This document shows positions 1 to 8,624 of a DNA stretch of 45,088 bases, in pieces; position 1 is the first letter of the stretch, and each line of letters begins with the position of its first letter. The notes beneath the pieces are model-generated. The model saw nothing but the letters and a program-made list of their open reading frames with translations, had not been told where the DNA came from and searched no databases. Position numbers and translations under genes: made by a program. The DNA comes from Vibrio genomosp. F10 str. ZF-129 (GTDB taxonomy: Bacteria; Pseudomonadota; Gammaproteobacteria; Enterobacterales; Vibrionaceae). The stretch is from positions 1-45,088 of the forward strand of contig NZ_AJYQ02000105.1 of the NCBI RefSeq assembly GCF_000287055.2, given 5' to 3'.

Positions 1-29
1 TTTTATTCCGTTTAAGCAACTTGTTATAC
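1..29 (-). repeat. attC recombination site (VCR type), cut by window edge
   Basis: Read on the minus strand, the cassette gene's stop codon sits inside TATAACAAGTTGCTTAAACG, which has the form of the start of a Vibrio attC (TATAACAA followed by a CTTAA-GCGG-like box). In integron cassettes the attC lies just behind the gene, often overlapping its stop, as here. Only the first arm is visible; the second arm and its GTT-containing core lie beyond base 1, so folding cannot be checked. Confidence 0.65.
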
Positions 30-410
30 GTTTATTTTATATTGTAAATCGGCAACTTCGTCGCCAGTGATTCCACGAAATCCCCAGCAATGTGCAGGCT
101 GTTCCTTTATAGTTATTTCAATATCTATAGGAAGAATATTTAGCTTAAGCTGAATGTCTTCAAATAGTGTTTTTATCAGAAGCTTCTTAGTTTCAACTTG
201 ACGACCTTCCATCATATTAATTTCAATAACAGTATAATTCTCTGTTCGACCACCAGGATAATAAAAGTCTGATTTATCCATAGGAATAAATCGATGGATT
301 CGTTTATCTTCAGGCATTCCCAAAGCACTTTGCATTGCCCCATGAATAACATCAGATAACTTTGCTTTTATTGGATTCAGATTTTCTTTAATGCCATAAA
401 TCACAATCAT
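24..410 (-). CDS. Tautomerase_2-like protein in the first integron cassette
   Basis: The 128-residue product resembles the Tautomerase_2 family (small beta-alpha-beta proteins of the 4-oxalocrotonate tautomerase/MIF superfamily): GMPEDKRIHRF near residue 31, an INMMEGRQVETKK segment near 64, and the end PAHCWGFRGITGDE. The family normally exposes a catalytic proline after the initiator Met; here the protein starts Met-Ile-Val, so ordinary Pro1 chemistry is not expected. ATG at 410 was chosen because homology begins there; a GTG at 470 in the same frame would add 20 residues encoded by the attI side of the junction. The gene lies between a GTTATAC cassette junction (428-434) and the attC at the window edge, and points away from intI, as array genes do. 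Expression probably depends on a promoter near attI. Confidence 0.75.
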   Translation of the reverse strand: MIVIYGIKENLNPIKAKLSDVIHGAMQSALGMPEDKRIHRFIPMDKSDFYYPGGRTENYTVIEINMMEGRQVETKKLLIKTLFEDIQLKLNILPIDIEITIKEQPAHCWGFRGITGDEVADLQYKINV

Positions 411-427
411 GCGGATTACCCTTAAAC

Positions 428-500
428 GTATAACGCTTTTTAGACGGAAGAAATCGTGTTTAGCTCTCACGCTACCGCCTTCTATTTTTTAGAATAGGAC
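428..500 (-). other. attI region with cassette junction
   Basis: GTTATAC on the minus strand (434-428) is the expected crossover heptamer, where the first cassette joins the attachment site next to intI. The bases up to about 500 lie between that junction and the divergent integrase, which is where attI sits in chromosomal integrons. The exact outer limit of attI cannot be set from sequence alone. A possible cassette promoter has a -10-like TAATAT on the minus strand at 507-502, with only a weak -35. Confidence 0.5.
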
Positions 501-564
501 CATATTAAATCATTTAGGTATGTAAATCAGTGCACTAGGTATTATTAAACTAATCACCTATCAC

Positions 565-584
565 AAAAAGCGGAATTTTTCCGC
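565..584 (-). terminator. Rho-independent terminator-like hairpin between intI promoter and attI
   Basis: On the minus strand GCGGAA-AAA-TTCCGC is followed directly by five T residues. The stem is only 6 bp, but the T run makes it terminator-like. It lies upstream of the intI -35 box, so it would not affect intI. It would stop transcripts entering the cassette array from the intI side. Confidence 0.4.
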
Positions 585-596
585 ATAACTTACTTT

Positions 597-632
597 TTGT
601 TCACTATGGTCAATACATGTATAAAAACACAG
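597..632 (+). promoter_or_regulatory. intI promoter with overlapping LexA (SOS) box
   Basis: A -35-like TTGTTC (597-602) is separated by 17 bases from TATAAA (620-625). The -10 lies inside ATGTATAAAAACACAG (617-632), which matches 13 of 16 positions of the LexA consensus CTGTATATAAAAACAG. LexA control of integron integrases is established for V. cholerae IntIA and for class 1 integrons. A CRP-like half site (TCACA at 561-565) lies just upstream but lacks a second half. Confidence 0.6.
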
Positions 633-646
633 TGCAAAGAACTAGT

Positions 647-1612
647 ATGAAATCACCATTTTTGACTTATATAAAGGAATACATGGGCGCTCGCCATTAC
701 GCTAGAAAGACGATTGAAGCTTATCTTTATTGGATTTGCCAATTCATTTATTTTCATCATAAAGCCCACCCTAAAGATCTTGGTGTAAAAGAAGTCGAAG
801 ATTTTCTATCCGATCTCGTGATATCTAGAAATTTAGCGGCTCAATCTCAGTGTCAGGCATTAAATGCGTTGGTGTTCTTATACAAACACATTATCGCTGA
901 ACCTATCGAAGTAGATATGCGATTTCGAAAGTCGTCGAGAGGTAAGAAATTACCAACCGTCCTGACGGTGAAAGAAGTGGGTGCGCTTCTTAATCATGTA
1001 AGCGCGCATCATTTATTGCCAGTACAACTCATGTATGGCTCTGGGCTGCGCCTTATGGAATGCTTACGTTTGAGGTACCAAGATATCGATTTTGAATATT
1101 GCGCGATCAGAATATGGCGAGGTAAAGGGAATAAAAACCGAGTGGTCACGCTAGCCAAAGAGCTCATCCCGCCAATTCGGCACCAACAAAAGCAGGTGAA
1201 AATAATTTGGCAGCAGGATCGAAAGCAAGATGACTTTTCAGGTGTATGGCTTCCAGACGCACTGGCCAAGAAATACCCTAACGCAAATAAGGAGCTGAAT
1301 TGGCAATATCTGTTTCCTTCTGCAAGGCAGTCGATGGACCCTAACTCTCAGTCTTATCGTCGCCACCATATTAACGAGTCGAGCGTGCAAAAAGCGGTAA
1401 AGCATGCGAGTAGAATGGCTAAAATCGGTAAAAATGTCTCTTGCCATACGTTAAGGCACTCCTTCGCAACCCATCTCTTAGAAAGTGGTGCAGACATTAG
1501 AACGGTACAAGAGCAACTGGGGCACACAGACGTCAAAACTACGCAAATTTACACGCATGTGATCGATAGAGGAGCAAGCGGAGTAAAAAGCCCGCTCTCA
1601 AATCTAATGTAG
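647..1612 (+). CDS. intI: Integron integrase IntI (chromosomal, VchIntIA type)
   Basis: This is a tyrosine recombinase that inserts and excises gene cassettes at attI and attC sites. With the ATG at 647 the protein has 321 residues, and the catalytic set falls at R135, K160, H267, R270, H293 and Y302. The integron-specific insertion (LFPSARQSMDPNSQSYRRHH, then INESSVQKA) lies near residues 222-250 and separates it from XerC/D. The frame stays open to 617, but family members start MKSxF, and 617 lies inside the LexA box and -10. The ribosome site (AAAGAA) is weak, consistent with low expression. The gene is divergent from the cassettes, as in vibrio superintegrons. All motifs look intact, so it is probably functional. 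Confidence 0.95.
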   Translation: MKSPFLTYIKEYMGARHYARKTIEAYLYWICQFIYFHHKAHPKDLGVKEVEDFLSDLVISRNLAAQSQCQALNALVFLYKHIIAEPIEVDMRFRKSSRGKKLPTVLTVKEVGALLNHVSAHHLLPVQLMYGSGLRLMECLRLRYQDIDFEYCAIRIWRGKGNKNRVVTLAKELIPPIRHQQKQVKIIWQQDRKQDDFSGVWLPDALAKKYPNANKELNWQYLFPSARQSMDPNSQSYRRHHINESSVQKAVKHASRMAKIGKNVSCHTLRHSFATHLLESGADIRTVQEQLGHTDVKTTQIYTHVIDRGASGVKSPLSNLM

Positions 1613-1756
1613 CCATCCAGTACATAAAGTTAGACCTGACATTACAGGGAAGATATTCCACTTTCTCAAGAGTGCTGTCGATAACTGTCCACTAACAGCA
1701 CCAAAATAGCAAGGCGTTCAACAACCTTATATGGACAGCATCTAACACATATAGGG

Positions 1757-2437
1757 CTACTTATCTTGTGAATGTAATGATTCCGAAAACTGTACCTGGC
1801 ATCGAAGTCCAGCGGAAAGGTCACCCTTTTTATTATCCAGTGCAATGGTTATCGCAAAGGTATTGCTGGCAGCATCAATGATCGGGTCAATAATCTTCAC
1901 TTTTCCTACATGCTCTTGCTGTGAACCTAATGTAACCAAACTTACGGATTCGTTCTTTGTAACGGTTCCATAAAGTTCAGCGGGTAAAATCACTTCAGCA
2001 TGAATAGGGTTAAGTGTCACTAAACGAAGAAAGGGCGTTTCATCAACAAACTCACCTGGATCTTTTATTCGTTCTACAACCACCCCTGAAATGGGGCTTC
2101 GCGTTTCTCTTAGCGCAAGTCGAACCCGTGCTTCTTTGAGCTGATAGGCGGCCAATTTTTGCTCAGTCAGCATCTCATCCTGTTCGTTTTCTGAGATCAA
2201 ATTCTTTTTGAAAAGATCCGCATTACGCTGAACCTTTCGATTGGCAAACTCTAGGCGTGCAAGAACAGTATTCATTGCAGCGGTTTCAAGTGAAGAACGT
2301 AACGTCATCACCACCTCACCTTCTTTAACCTTATCCCCTCTTTGCACTCGAATGTCTTTAATCACCCCTTGCACTTCACTGCTCAGTTCCACTTCTGAAC
2401 TTGGTTCAAGTAAACAACTTAATGGAGCGACGCTCAT
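1757..2437 (-). pseudogene. RND/HlyD periplasmic adaptor, 5'-truncated remnant
   Basis: The 226 residues resemble an efflux periplasmic adaptor: a first lipoyl half (SSEVQGVIKDIRVQRGDKVKEG), a short alpha hairpin, a second lipoyl half (RSPISGVVVERIKDPGEFV) and a beta-barrel part with PIIDAASNTFAI. Adaptors normally have about 300-380 residues and begin with a signal peptide or lipobox. Here the open frame begins almost at the point where the mature protein would start. A TAA closes the frame five codons upstream of the ATG at 2437, and no ribosome site precedes that ATG. No pump or channel gene adjoins it, and it converges on intI. It is most likely a relic; an unusual cytoplasmic product is less likely. 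Confidence 0.6.
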
Positions 2438-2919
2438 CGTTTGGGGGAAACTTTAAATATAGCTCATCCCCCATTTTCCTAAAGGTAAATGTCATACTTC
2501 TGATCAATACTACTGATGAATGTATCATTTGTGATAAAAGTCGAATTTATTACCTTGTTTAATTGATACAAGTCCCACAATGGGTTGCTATGAAATGTGT
2601 AACGTATAGTTCAAACTGTTCACACACGGCAGCAAAGGTAACTTTTCATTCGAACGTGATTCCTTTAGATAATGAACTTATTAATAGAGCACCCGAAATG
2701 TTACCTTCCTTCAATTTATTGCCCCTCACTGCACCACGTTAAAAACAATAATAAGTATTGATAACTTTTTATTAACTCCGAGTCTTAATATCCGTGTAAC
2801 CTACAATCGCTCTCACAATAAATAAATATTTATGTTTATTTTTCAAGACAAGAGAGCAATACCTCTCTAGTGGCACCCCCTCTAGAATTAAAATTATTGT
2901 ATATTTACAGGTGATATTG
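2438..2919. other. Intergenic region, AT-rich, no gene seen
   Basis: About 480 bases separate the truncated adaptor from the secreted protein at 2920. I find no convincing gene. It contains a 12-bp AT palindrome (ATAAATATTTAT near 2823) and a weak CRP-like sequence (TGTGA then TCGAA, about 2530-2546). It probably includes the promoter of the 2920 gene. This is the left edge of the AT-rich block. Confidence 0.4.
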
Positions 2920-4209
2920 ATGCTGGTTAATAAATATGTATATTCATTATTCATGCTTTCACTCGTCGCTACATTTTCTAGTGCAAGCGAACTAAAAATA
3001 GAAAATATAGGCAATTTTATATTCGGAAAAATAGACGGAGATCTAGCTACTAACTTTGATTCAAATGGCAATTTCAGATCGCTTAAATGGCTCAACGGAA
3101 ATGATGAGGTTATTTCAGAAAAAGCCTATTATATCATAGAGAATAATCGCGACGAAATTAGGCTATGTATAGATAATCATACCCCATCATGCGTATCTGT
3201 AGATGATTATATGACTCAAAAGAGCCCTAAAGATACCATCTCCAATAATATAGCAAGCTTAGATGTCGTATTCTTAAACTACGACGATTTAGCTTTTGGT
3301 GTTTCACCCGTGTCTTACTCCAATTTTAGTATCACTCAAGGTGAGTTTTCATTCCTATATATGGAGAACATCGACCAAGATGGCTTTGTTACTGATAATA
3401 AAATAGATTTTGATTATCCTAATTCACTCTTAGTTGGGAAGCCGATTCTTGATTCATCAACAAGCATTAAAACTTGCTCCATTGGCGGTTACAAATATGG
3501 AGAACCTACCTACATAGAAGCATGCAGTGATGAAGTTATCTTTGATAAACAAGTATCATTAAGTATCACTAAGGTCTCTGACGGTTTAGAACAAGGACGA
3601 GTTCCTATTTCATTCGAAATTAAAGTTGATGAGCCTTTGAATCAAGACCTAATTTTAACGTTGAATTACTCTGGTTCCGCAAGACAAAACTCAGATTACA
3701 CGCCTAAACCTGAAGTTACGCTTAAGAAAGGCACAAATAACTACAACCTACTAATACCTGTTGTGGATGACTCTATTCTAGAAAATAATGAAAGTGTCAC
3801 CATAACTCTTTCTTCCGACCAGTTAGAAAGTTCACCCAAAGCTACTGGGTATATATATGACAATGACACTCCAACTTATGTCAATATCACAGTTAAAACA
3901 AAATGTTGGGCTTCACCAAACCCTTTTTCTCCCCATGCGAAACTGTGGACTTACGTTACTAACAATTCTGGGCATGATGTTTGGTTAAATGAGCCTCATA
4001 AAGGAAAAATAAAGATAAAAAATGGGGCTTCCAATAAGGAAATAGACTTTCAAGAAACTCGCGAGCATTCTCGCTCTTTAAATGAACATTTTGAAGATGA
4101 TAAAAATGACTTCTATCTTCCACATGACTCTGGCATCTGCAAATGGAATCTAGGTCACGATGCAAATGGTGAGTGGTCAACTACCTATGTTGCTGAGGCG
4201 ATTAAGTAG
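2920..4209 (+). CDS. Secreted protein with a Calx-beta-like domain
   Basis: The 429-residue product starts with a signal peptide (positive N terminus, hydrophobic LFMLSLVATF, then SSASE). Residues about 20-200 form an N-terminal domain that I do not recognise. It is shared in outline with the next gene: a short D/G-rich opening, a YYIIE strand and an LC-D-N-H-x5-C pattern. Residues about 205-320 resemble Calx-beta repeats (NSDYTPKPEVTLKKGTNNY, then VVDDSILENNESVTITLSS), which bind Ca2+ in adhesins and exchangers. The C-terminal 110 residues are unrecognised. ATG at 2920 has AGGTGA five bases upstream, better than the GTG at 2911. It is probably an extracellular or surface protein. No secretion partner adjoins it. 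Confidence 0.75.
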   Translation: MLVNKYVYSLFMLSLVATFSSASELKIENIGNFIFGKIDGDLATNFDSNGNFRSLKWLNGNDEVISEKAYYIIENNRDEIRLCIDNHTPSCVSVDDYMTQKSPKDTISNNIASLDVVFLNYDDLAFGVSPVSYSNFSITQGEFSFLYMENIDQDGFVTDNKIDFDYPNSLLVGKPILDSSTSIKTCSIGGYKYGEPTYIEACSDEVIFDKQVSLSITKVSDGLEQGRVPISFEIKVDEPLNQDLILTLNYSGSARQNSDYTPKPEVTLKKGTNNYNLLIPVVDDSILENNESVTITLSSDQLESSPKATGYIYDNDTPTYVNITVKTKCWASPNPFSPHAKLWTYVTNNSGHDVWLNEPHKGKIKIKNGASNKEIDFQETREHSRSLNEHFEDDKNDFYLPHDSGICKWNLGHDANGEWSTTYVAEAIK

Positions 4210-4243
4210 ACTCTCAATCAATAGATGATAACTGCGCGATGGT

Positions 4244-4272
4244 AAGCATTAATCTTAATAGGATTAATGCTT
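4244..4272 (+). terminator. Hairpin after the Calx-beta-like gene
   Basis: An 11-bp perfect stem (AAGCATTAATC with GATTAATGCTT) closes a 7-base loop 35 bases after the stop codon. Only a short T-containing tail follows, so it may be a weak terminator or a 3'-end stabiliser. Confidence 0.45.
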
Positions 4273-4394
4273 TGATAAGCATAACCCAAGCGTTTATATA
4301 CTCTGCTTAATTTTATATATTATATTGGACTATAAACCCCATTAAATAGAACATAACTTGTTACGTTAACCATAAATAAAATCTGGATATTATA

Positions 4395-5531
4395 ATGTTT
4401 AGAAAATCAATTACACCTTTATTAACCACTTTGTTAGTTTCGACTGTTTCATATTCACATGCCTCCGATATATCAATATCCTTAGTAGAGAATACACCAT
4501 ATATATCAGCAACTGAAGATGGCCATAGAATACAGTATTATAATAAGCATGGTGACGCTAATGGTTATGTCTGGATAGATGTTACCACATCAGAAGTATT
4601 GCATTATGGAATATCCTACATATTAGATAAGAAGGATAAAAACAAGACAATTGCACTTTGTTCTAAAGATCGAATTTATTGCTCAAATGAAATAAACTTG
4701 ACTGAATATTTCTATAATAAGAGAAATTTAAAAAGCTTAACATCCCCATTTGATTTTAACGACTATTGGGAAGTGGATAATAAAATAACAAACCAGGGAC
4801 TGATTTATTTAGACACAACCCCCTTCACATCGGAAAGCAAAATCAACTATATATCAGAAGAAGACTTCTCTACTGATATTCCCAATATAGGTGCTGCTCT
4901 AGTAAGCTTTTATGACGAAGACGGTACTCTATTGTATTTTGAAACATTTAGTGATCCTGAAACCGTAAAAGCCGATGAAGATGGTGCTATATATGAAGTA
5001 GAACAAGACATAAACTTCGGTGATTCTGCCACTATAGAACTATGTACTGTGATTCTGGTAGACTCCGGAGACACCGCAATAGTAGAACCTGATTGTGATT
5101 TGAGATTGATTTCAGAAAAGATCACACCTCCTGAAGTCGCAAAATATTATTATCCACCTACCGTAAACCAATACAATGCATTGTTTGATGGTAGAGTTCC
5201 TCTTATAGAAGAGCCGACCTTAGGAACGACCTTTGTATCATCCCCTCGTATAGAATCAGACAGTAATTACTTAGAGTATTTTTGCAGCACTATTGAGGGC
5301 TCATCACCTTTGACGACTGCTCAGTTGATCGATTTTTCCACATCTGATTACTTTGACGATTTTTGGCCTGGCAAGACTGGCTATTGGACAAATGATGAAG
5401 CTCAAGACCCTAGATTTGAAATAAATGGTGGTCTAGGCGTTATTGTTACTATTTCCGGTACAGGTTCAGTCTTAGACGCAGCAAATAGTTACTATGATGG
5501 GTTCTTTATATGTATAAACAACATTGAATAA
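4395..5531 (+). CDS. Secreted protein of unknown function, related to the 2920 product
   Basis: The 378-residue product has a clear signal peptide (MFRKSITPLLTTLLVS, cleavage likely after SHA). Its first 200 residues follow the layout of the 2920 product: a D/G-rich segment, a W-x-D strand, Y-I-L-D-K and IALCSKDRIYCS, then a later Cys pair. The two are probably ancient paralogs, although identity is low. The C-terminal half differs and has no Calx-beta repeat. Paired cysteines (YCS, LCTV, DCDL, FCST, FICI) suggest disulfides and an extracytoplasmic location. The gene has its own upstream region and ends at a strong hairpin, so it is likely transcribed alone. I do not recognise the family. Confidence 0.7.
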   Translation: MFRKSITPLLTTLLVSTVSYSHASDISISLVENTPYISATEDGHRIQYYNKHGDANGYVWIDVTTSEVLHYGISYILDKKDKNKTIALCSKDRIYCSNEINLTEYFYNKRNLKSLTSPFDFNDYWEVDNKITNQGLIYLDTTPFTSESKINYISEEDFSTDIPNIGAALVSFYDEDGTLLYFETFSDPETVKADEDGAIYEVEQDINFGDSATIELCTVILVDSGDTAIVEPDCDLRLISEKITPPEVAKYYYPPTVNQYNALFDGRVPLIEEPTLGTTFVSSPRIESDSNYLEYFCSTIEGSSPLTTAQLIDFSTSDYFDDFWPGKTGYWTNDEAQDPRFEINGGLGVIVTISGTGSVLDAANSYYDGFFICINNIE

Positions 5532-5551
5532 TTAGTAGCCTCACTTTAAAT

Positions 5552-5580
5552 ATAATCTCTACTTTCACAGTAGAGATTAT
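5552..5580 (+). terminator. Strong hairpin after the 4395 gene
   Basis: ATAATCTCTACT pairs perfectly with AGTAGAGATTAT (12 bp) around a 5-base loop, 21 bases after the stop codon. A T-rich but interrupted tail follows. It is a probable rho-independent terminator. Confidence 0.65.
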
Positions 5581-5759
5581 TTATGTGTATGTTTTAGTTA
5601 CCGACCCTTAGTATAGTTACCTAACACTATTCTATTTGTTAGATTATTGGGTTTAACACTGATTTAACCCCTAAGTAAATAATAGATTAATTGATATTCA
5701 CTAATTACTCCATGTACCTTGGTGATATTAACATTAACTACTATTCAGAGAATTAAATA

Positions 5760-8402
5760 ATGGTTATTTTTAATACGACACATTATATCCATCCAATAAT
5801 AGCGGTCATGGTAACCGCTACACTAGTTGGTTGTGGAGATAAAGAGCCTGGTCAAACATCGAATAGCACTGTGCAGTCTAAACAAGATTACAGCATAACG
5901 GCTTTAGATCTTTTTGTGTCGACAGGGTTAGATAACACCTATGAAGTGGATTTATCGAGTAAAGTGTTTACCGAACAAGGGGCTGGTTTCCAAGTCACAG
6001 AAGTCGACGTCTTATCCAAAACTAATAACTGCCAAATACAATCCATCACCAAATCGGGTTTTATCGTACAAGCGTCAGAGGCGAAAGTATGTGACTATCG
6101 TTACTACGTTCAAGCAACTCATTCAATAGACAGTAAAGCAACCTATGCCAATGAAGTATCCACATCGGCGATAGGTCGAGTCGCGGTCAGCGCAGAGCCA
6201 GACGGTACAATATTAACCCCTCTTAGTACCACAACATTAGTAGACACAACCATAGCATTCAATATTGAAGAGGCGCTGCTTAACGTGGGCTATGTTCTGA
6301 GTGAGAACTACGATTTGGTCGAACTCACTTTACCCTTCTCAACACCAGGTAGCGTTCAACAAGATCTTATCGATGATAGGGTTTTTGATTATACGCCCGC
6401 TCTCGGTTATACAGGAGTGGACAGGATACTTTACTCTTTTGAGGACCCAGCGAACAATTTGGTTCTCATGGGAAGCATAGACATAGCGATTGGGTATCAT
6501 GCTAATCAAGGTTTTACCGTCGAGTATAATGGTACATTAGATGAACGAGTGAACGTAAATGAGCTCGTCAATATCGATATTAGCCAGTTTGTCTCTTCAG
6601 ACGATGGCGATGACTACCAGTTGGTTTACGTTAATGTATTCAATGCCATTGCTACGTCAAAGGATCCTGATAATACGGCTAACAAGGCCATCACCTTTAA
6701 AGCCAATCGGTCAGGGTATTACTACGTGAGTTTTGCAGTCAGTGATCATAATGGCGCATATGAAATGGGGCTGTTTCGAGTTGAAGTGATAGACCCAAGT
6801 CAGTCGGCACGATGGGATGGAATCCACCTCGGAGTTGATTACTTTACCCCCCCACCTACTGCATTGGATGCTCTAGGTTCAAGCGTACCTTATACGAGCA
6901 CTGCTCTTGATAGTGGCTATGAACCCGCTATCGAAATGGCGCAATATTCCCTATCCTCAGCCCTGCGTTATTGCGCAAGCCTAGATGGCAACCTAGCTAC
7001 ACCGAAAGAGCTCGACGCATTGAGAGCAGACACCAATGTGAGCCTCGATCATGACTGGCCAACTCAATCGCCTTATCTTGCTTACAATCCGATAGATGAT
7101 GCCGTGTTGTCATATCAAATGCCAACAGGCCCAATTCTTAATGTGGTGGATAATTCAGCATTTTATGTAACGTGCGTCAAACAAGGCGTGATTGAAGTAC
7201 TGGCACAATCTGACACCGAAGCAATTGCAAATGGAATCGACACAGCCGTCGTCAGTGTGAAAGTTGTATTAGCTGGTAGTCCAGCTGAAGGTGTCAATGT
7301 TTATGCTGAGTCTGATAGCAACGATGTGATGTTTAGTGATCGCGCTCTGACGGGATCTGATGGCGTCGCTTCTTTTATTTTAACATCACTTAAGTCAGAA
7401 AACGTGCAACTAACCGTGAGCTATAATGGCGTCAAAACTTCTCATACGGTTCAGTTCATTGGAGATGAGAAAACCGCGCAATTAACATCCGAAGCAACAC
7501 AAAATTTTGCCTTTTACACTTCCCAACTAGGAAATCAGATAACGGCAAGATTAAACGATGAAAATGTAAACCCGGTTGTCGGTTATCAAATCGATTTTAC
7601 TGTAACCCCAGAGAATCACCCTGATACTTCAGCCCCCGTACTTCCAATAATTAGTAATGAAAACACCGAGACGGATGCCAATGGAGAGCAAAGATTAAGA
7701 ATCAAGTGGGATCCTAGTTATATAACACCGTCCACCGGCATGACATTCAGTGTTAAGTCCTCCTATTTAACGACAGAAGGTAATCCCATACAGTCACTAA
7801 GTAATGTTACGTTCACAGCACCTTTAGTCCCAATCTGTGGCGGTCAACTCAATGATACGAATCCTGAAAACGCCAAAGGAGCCTGTTTGAAGGTAATCAG
7901 CATTAATAATGGACTTTGGTTTACATCCTCACCAAGTCTTGCAGCCCTAACTTTGTTGGAATATGAGAAGCAGAATACCAAAGATAATGAGGGGAGAACT
8001 TATGCTTCCATTTACAATTACACAGAATACTCTCAGTTAGGCCCAAGTAATGGGCAATTTGCCAAATTCCGACAAGACGGTGTTAACGTTTTGCCCCCGA
8101 ATAACAGTGCCGAAGGTCAAGCAGGAAGTGGCGGACAACTCGATCGTTGGTGCCAGCATCTAGCAACAATATACTTTGCAGGGAGAGAGAGCTGGCGTAG
8201 ACCAACAAAAGATGAATTGTTCACATTCGCCAGTGAAAAAGGAGACTTATTCATAGAGTTCGGATGGCCGGTAGGCTTGTATACCTGGACAAGTACACTG
8301 GATGAGTTTGGTTACAATTACTATGTCGTTAATATCCAAGAAGACATAATCAGTTACAATATCCCTGACGCAGACCATCTTGCCTCTTGTGTCTCTGACT
8401 GA
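5760..8402 (+). CDS. Large lipoprotein adhesin: Ig-like domains and two lectin-like domains
   Basis: The 880-residue protein begins with a lipoprotein signal (lipobox TLVGC, Cys25). A conserved N-terminal segment (SITALDLFVSTG to SKTNNCQ) is followed by cadherin/Ig-like stretches (FDYTPALGYTGVDRILYSFE). Near residue 405 a module has YCASLDGNLATPKELDAL and ends FYVTCV. Residues about 480-570 look like a Big_1/invasin Ig domain (GIDTAVVSVKVVLAGSPAEG). A second module at the C terminus has WCQHLATIYFAGRESWRRPT, ELFTFASEKG, GWP, YTWTST and ASCVSD. The two modules resemble the C-type-lectin-like units that end Vibrio Ig-like and invasin proteins, with the Cys pair expected to form a disulfide. It is probably an outer-membrane-anchored adhesin. 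A decayed partial copy lies at 13150-13512. Confidence 0.75.
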   Translation: MVIFNTTHYIHPIIAVMVTATLVGCGDKEPGQTSNSTVQSKQDYSITALDLFVSTGLDNTYEVDLSSKVFTEQGAGFQVTEVDVLSKTNNCQIQSITKSGFIVQASEAKVCDYRYYVQATHSIDSKATYANEVSTSAIGRVAVSAEPDGTILTPLSTTTLVDTTIAFNIEEALLNVGYVLSENYDLVELTLPFSTPGSVQQDLIDDRVFDYTPALGYTGVDRILYSFEDPANNLVLMGSIDIAIGYHANQGFTVEYNGTLDERVNVNELVNIDISQFVSSDDGDDYQLVYVNVFNAIATSKDPDNTANKAITFKANRSGYYYVSFAVSDHNGAYEMGLFRVEVIDPSQSARWDGIHLGVDYFTPPPTALDALGSSVPYTSTALDSGYEPAIEMAQYSLSSALRYCASLDGNLATPKELDALRADTNVSLDHDWPTQSPYLAYNPIDDAVLSYQMPTGPILNVVDNSAFYVTCVKQGVIEVLAQSDTEAIANGIDTAVVSVKVVLAGSPAEGVNVYAESDSNDVMFSDRALTGSDGVASFILTSLKSENVQLTVSYNGVKTSHTVQFIGDEKTAQLTSEATQNFAFYTSQLGNQITARLNDENVNPVVGYQIDFTVTPENHPDTSAPVLPIISNENTETDANGEQRLRIKWDPSYITPSTGMTFSVKSSYLTTEGNPIQSLSNVTFTAPLVPICGGQLNDTNPENAKGACLKVISINNGLWFTSSPSLAALTLLEYEKQNTKDNEGRTYASIYNYTEYSQLGPSNGQFAKFRQDGVNVLPPNNSAEGQAGSGGQLDRWCQHLATIYFAGRESWRRPTKDELFTFASEKGDLFIEFGWPVGLYTWTSTLDEFGYNYYVVNIQEDIISYNIPDADHLASCVSD

Positions 8403-8452
8403 GGCATTTTAATTTTATCAAGTAGGTACAGACATTAACTGAATATCCAATA

Positions 8453-8491
8453 GGTGTTAAAGCGTTCGTTTATTGCTCTAACACCGTTTTT
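8453..8491 (+). terminator. Rho-independent terminator after the adhesin gene
   Basis: GGTGTTA pairs with TAACACC and an inner AGC with GCT, with one mismatch and an 11-base loop, followed by GTTTTT. It lies about 50 bases after the adhesin stop and faces the convergent REC-EAL gene. Confidence 0.75.
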
Positions 8492-8624
8492 CAATAAAGG
8501 AATTAAAACTATAACAGTCCTCAGCAATAAGCGAAAGTTTGGAGGGGTTTGACAGGTACGTTTATTCTTATTTAACTTAGCAATGGTCAAACTGGAGTCT
8601 AAACTGCCTATTTAATATTTCTCA

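Noticed and set aside
1672..1701. Inverted repeat GTGCTGT/ACAGCAC between intI and the adaptor remnant, considered as terminator or attC
   Set aside because: The loop is 16 bases, no T run follows, and attC core sequences are absent.
2529..2546. CRP-like site (TGTGA, six bases, TCGAA)
   Set aside because: The right half matches only three of five bases and no gene start is suitably placed.
2772..3095. Minus-strand open frame of about 107 codons
   Set aside because: It overlaps the signal peptide and start of the well-supported 2920 gene and shows no family features.
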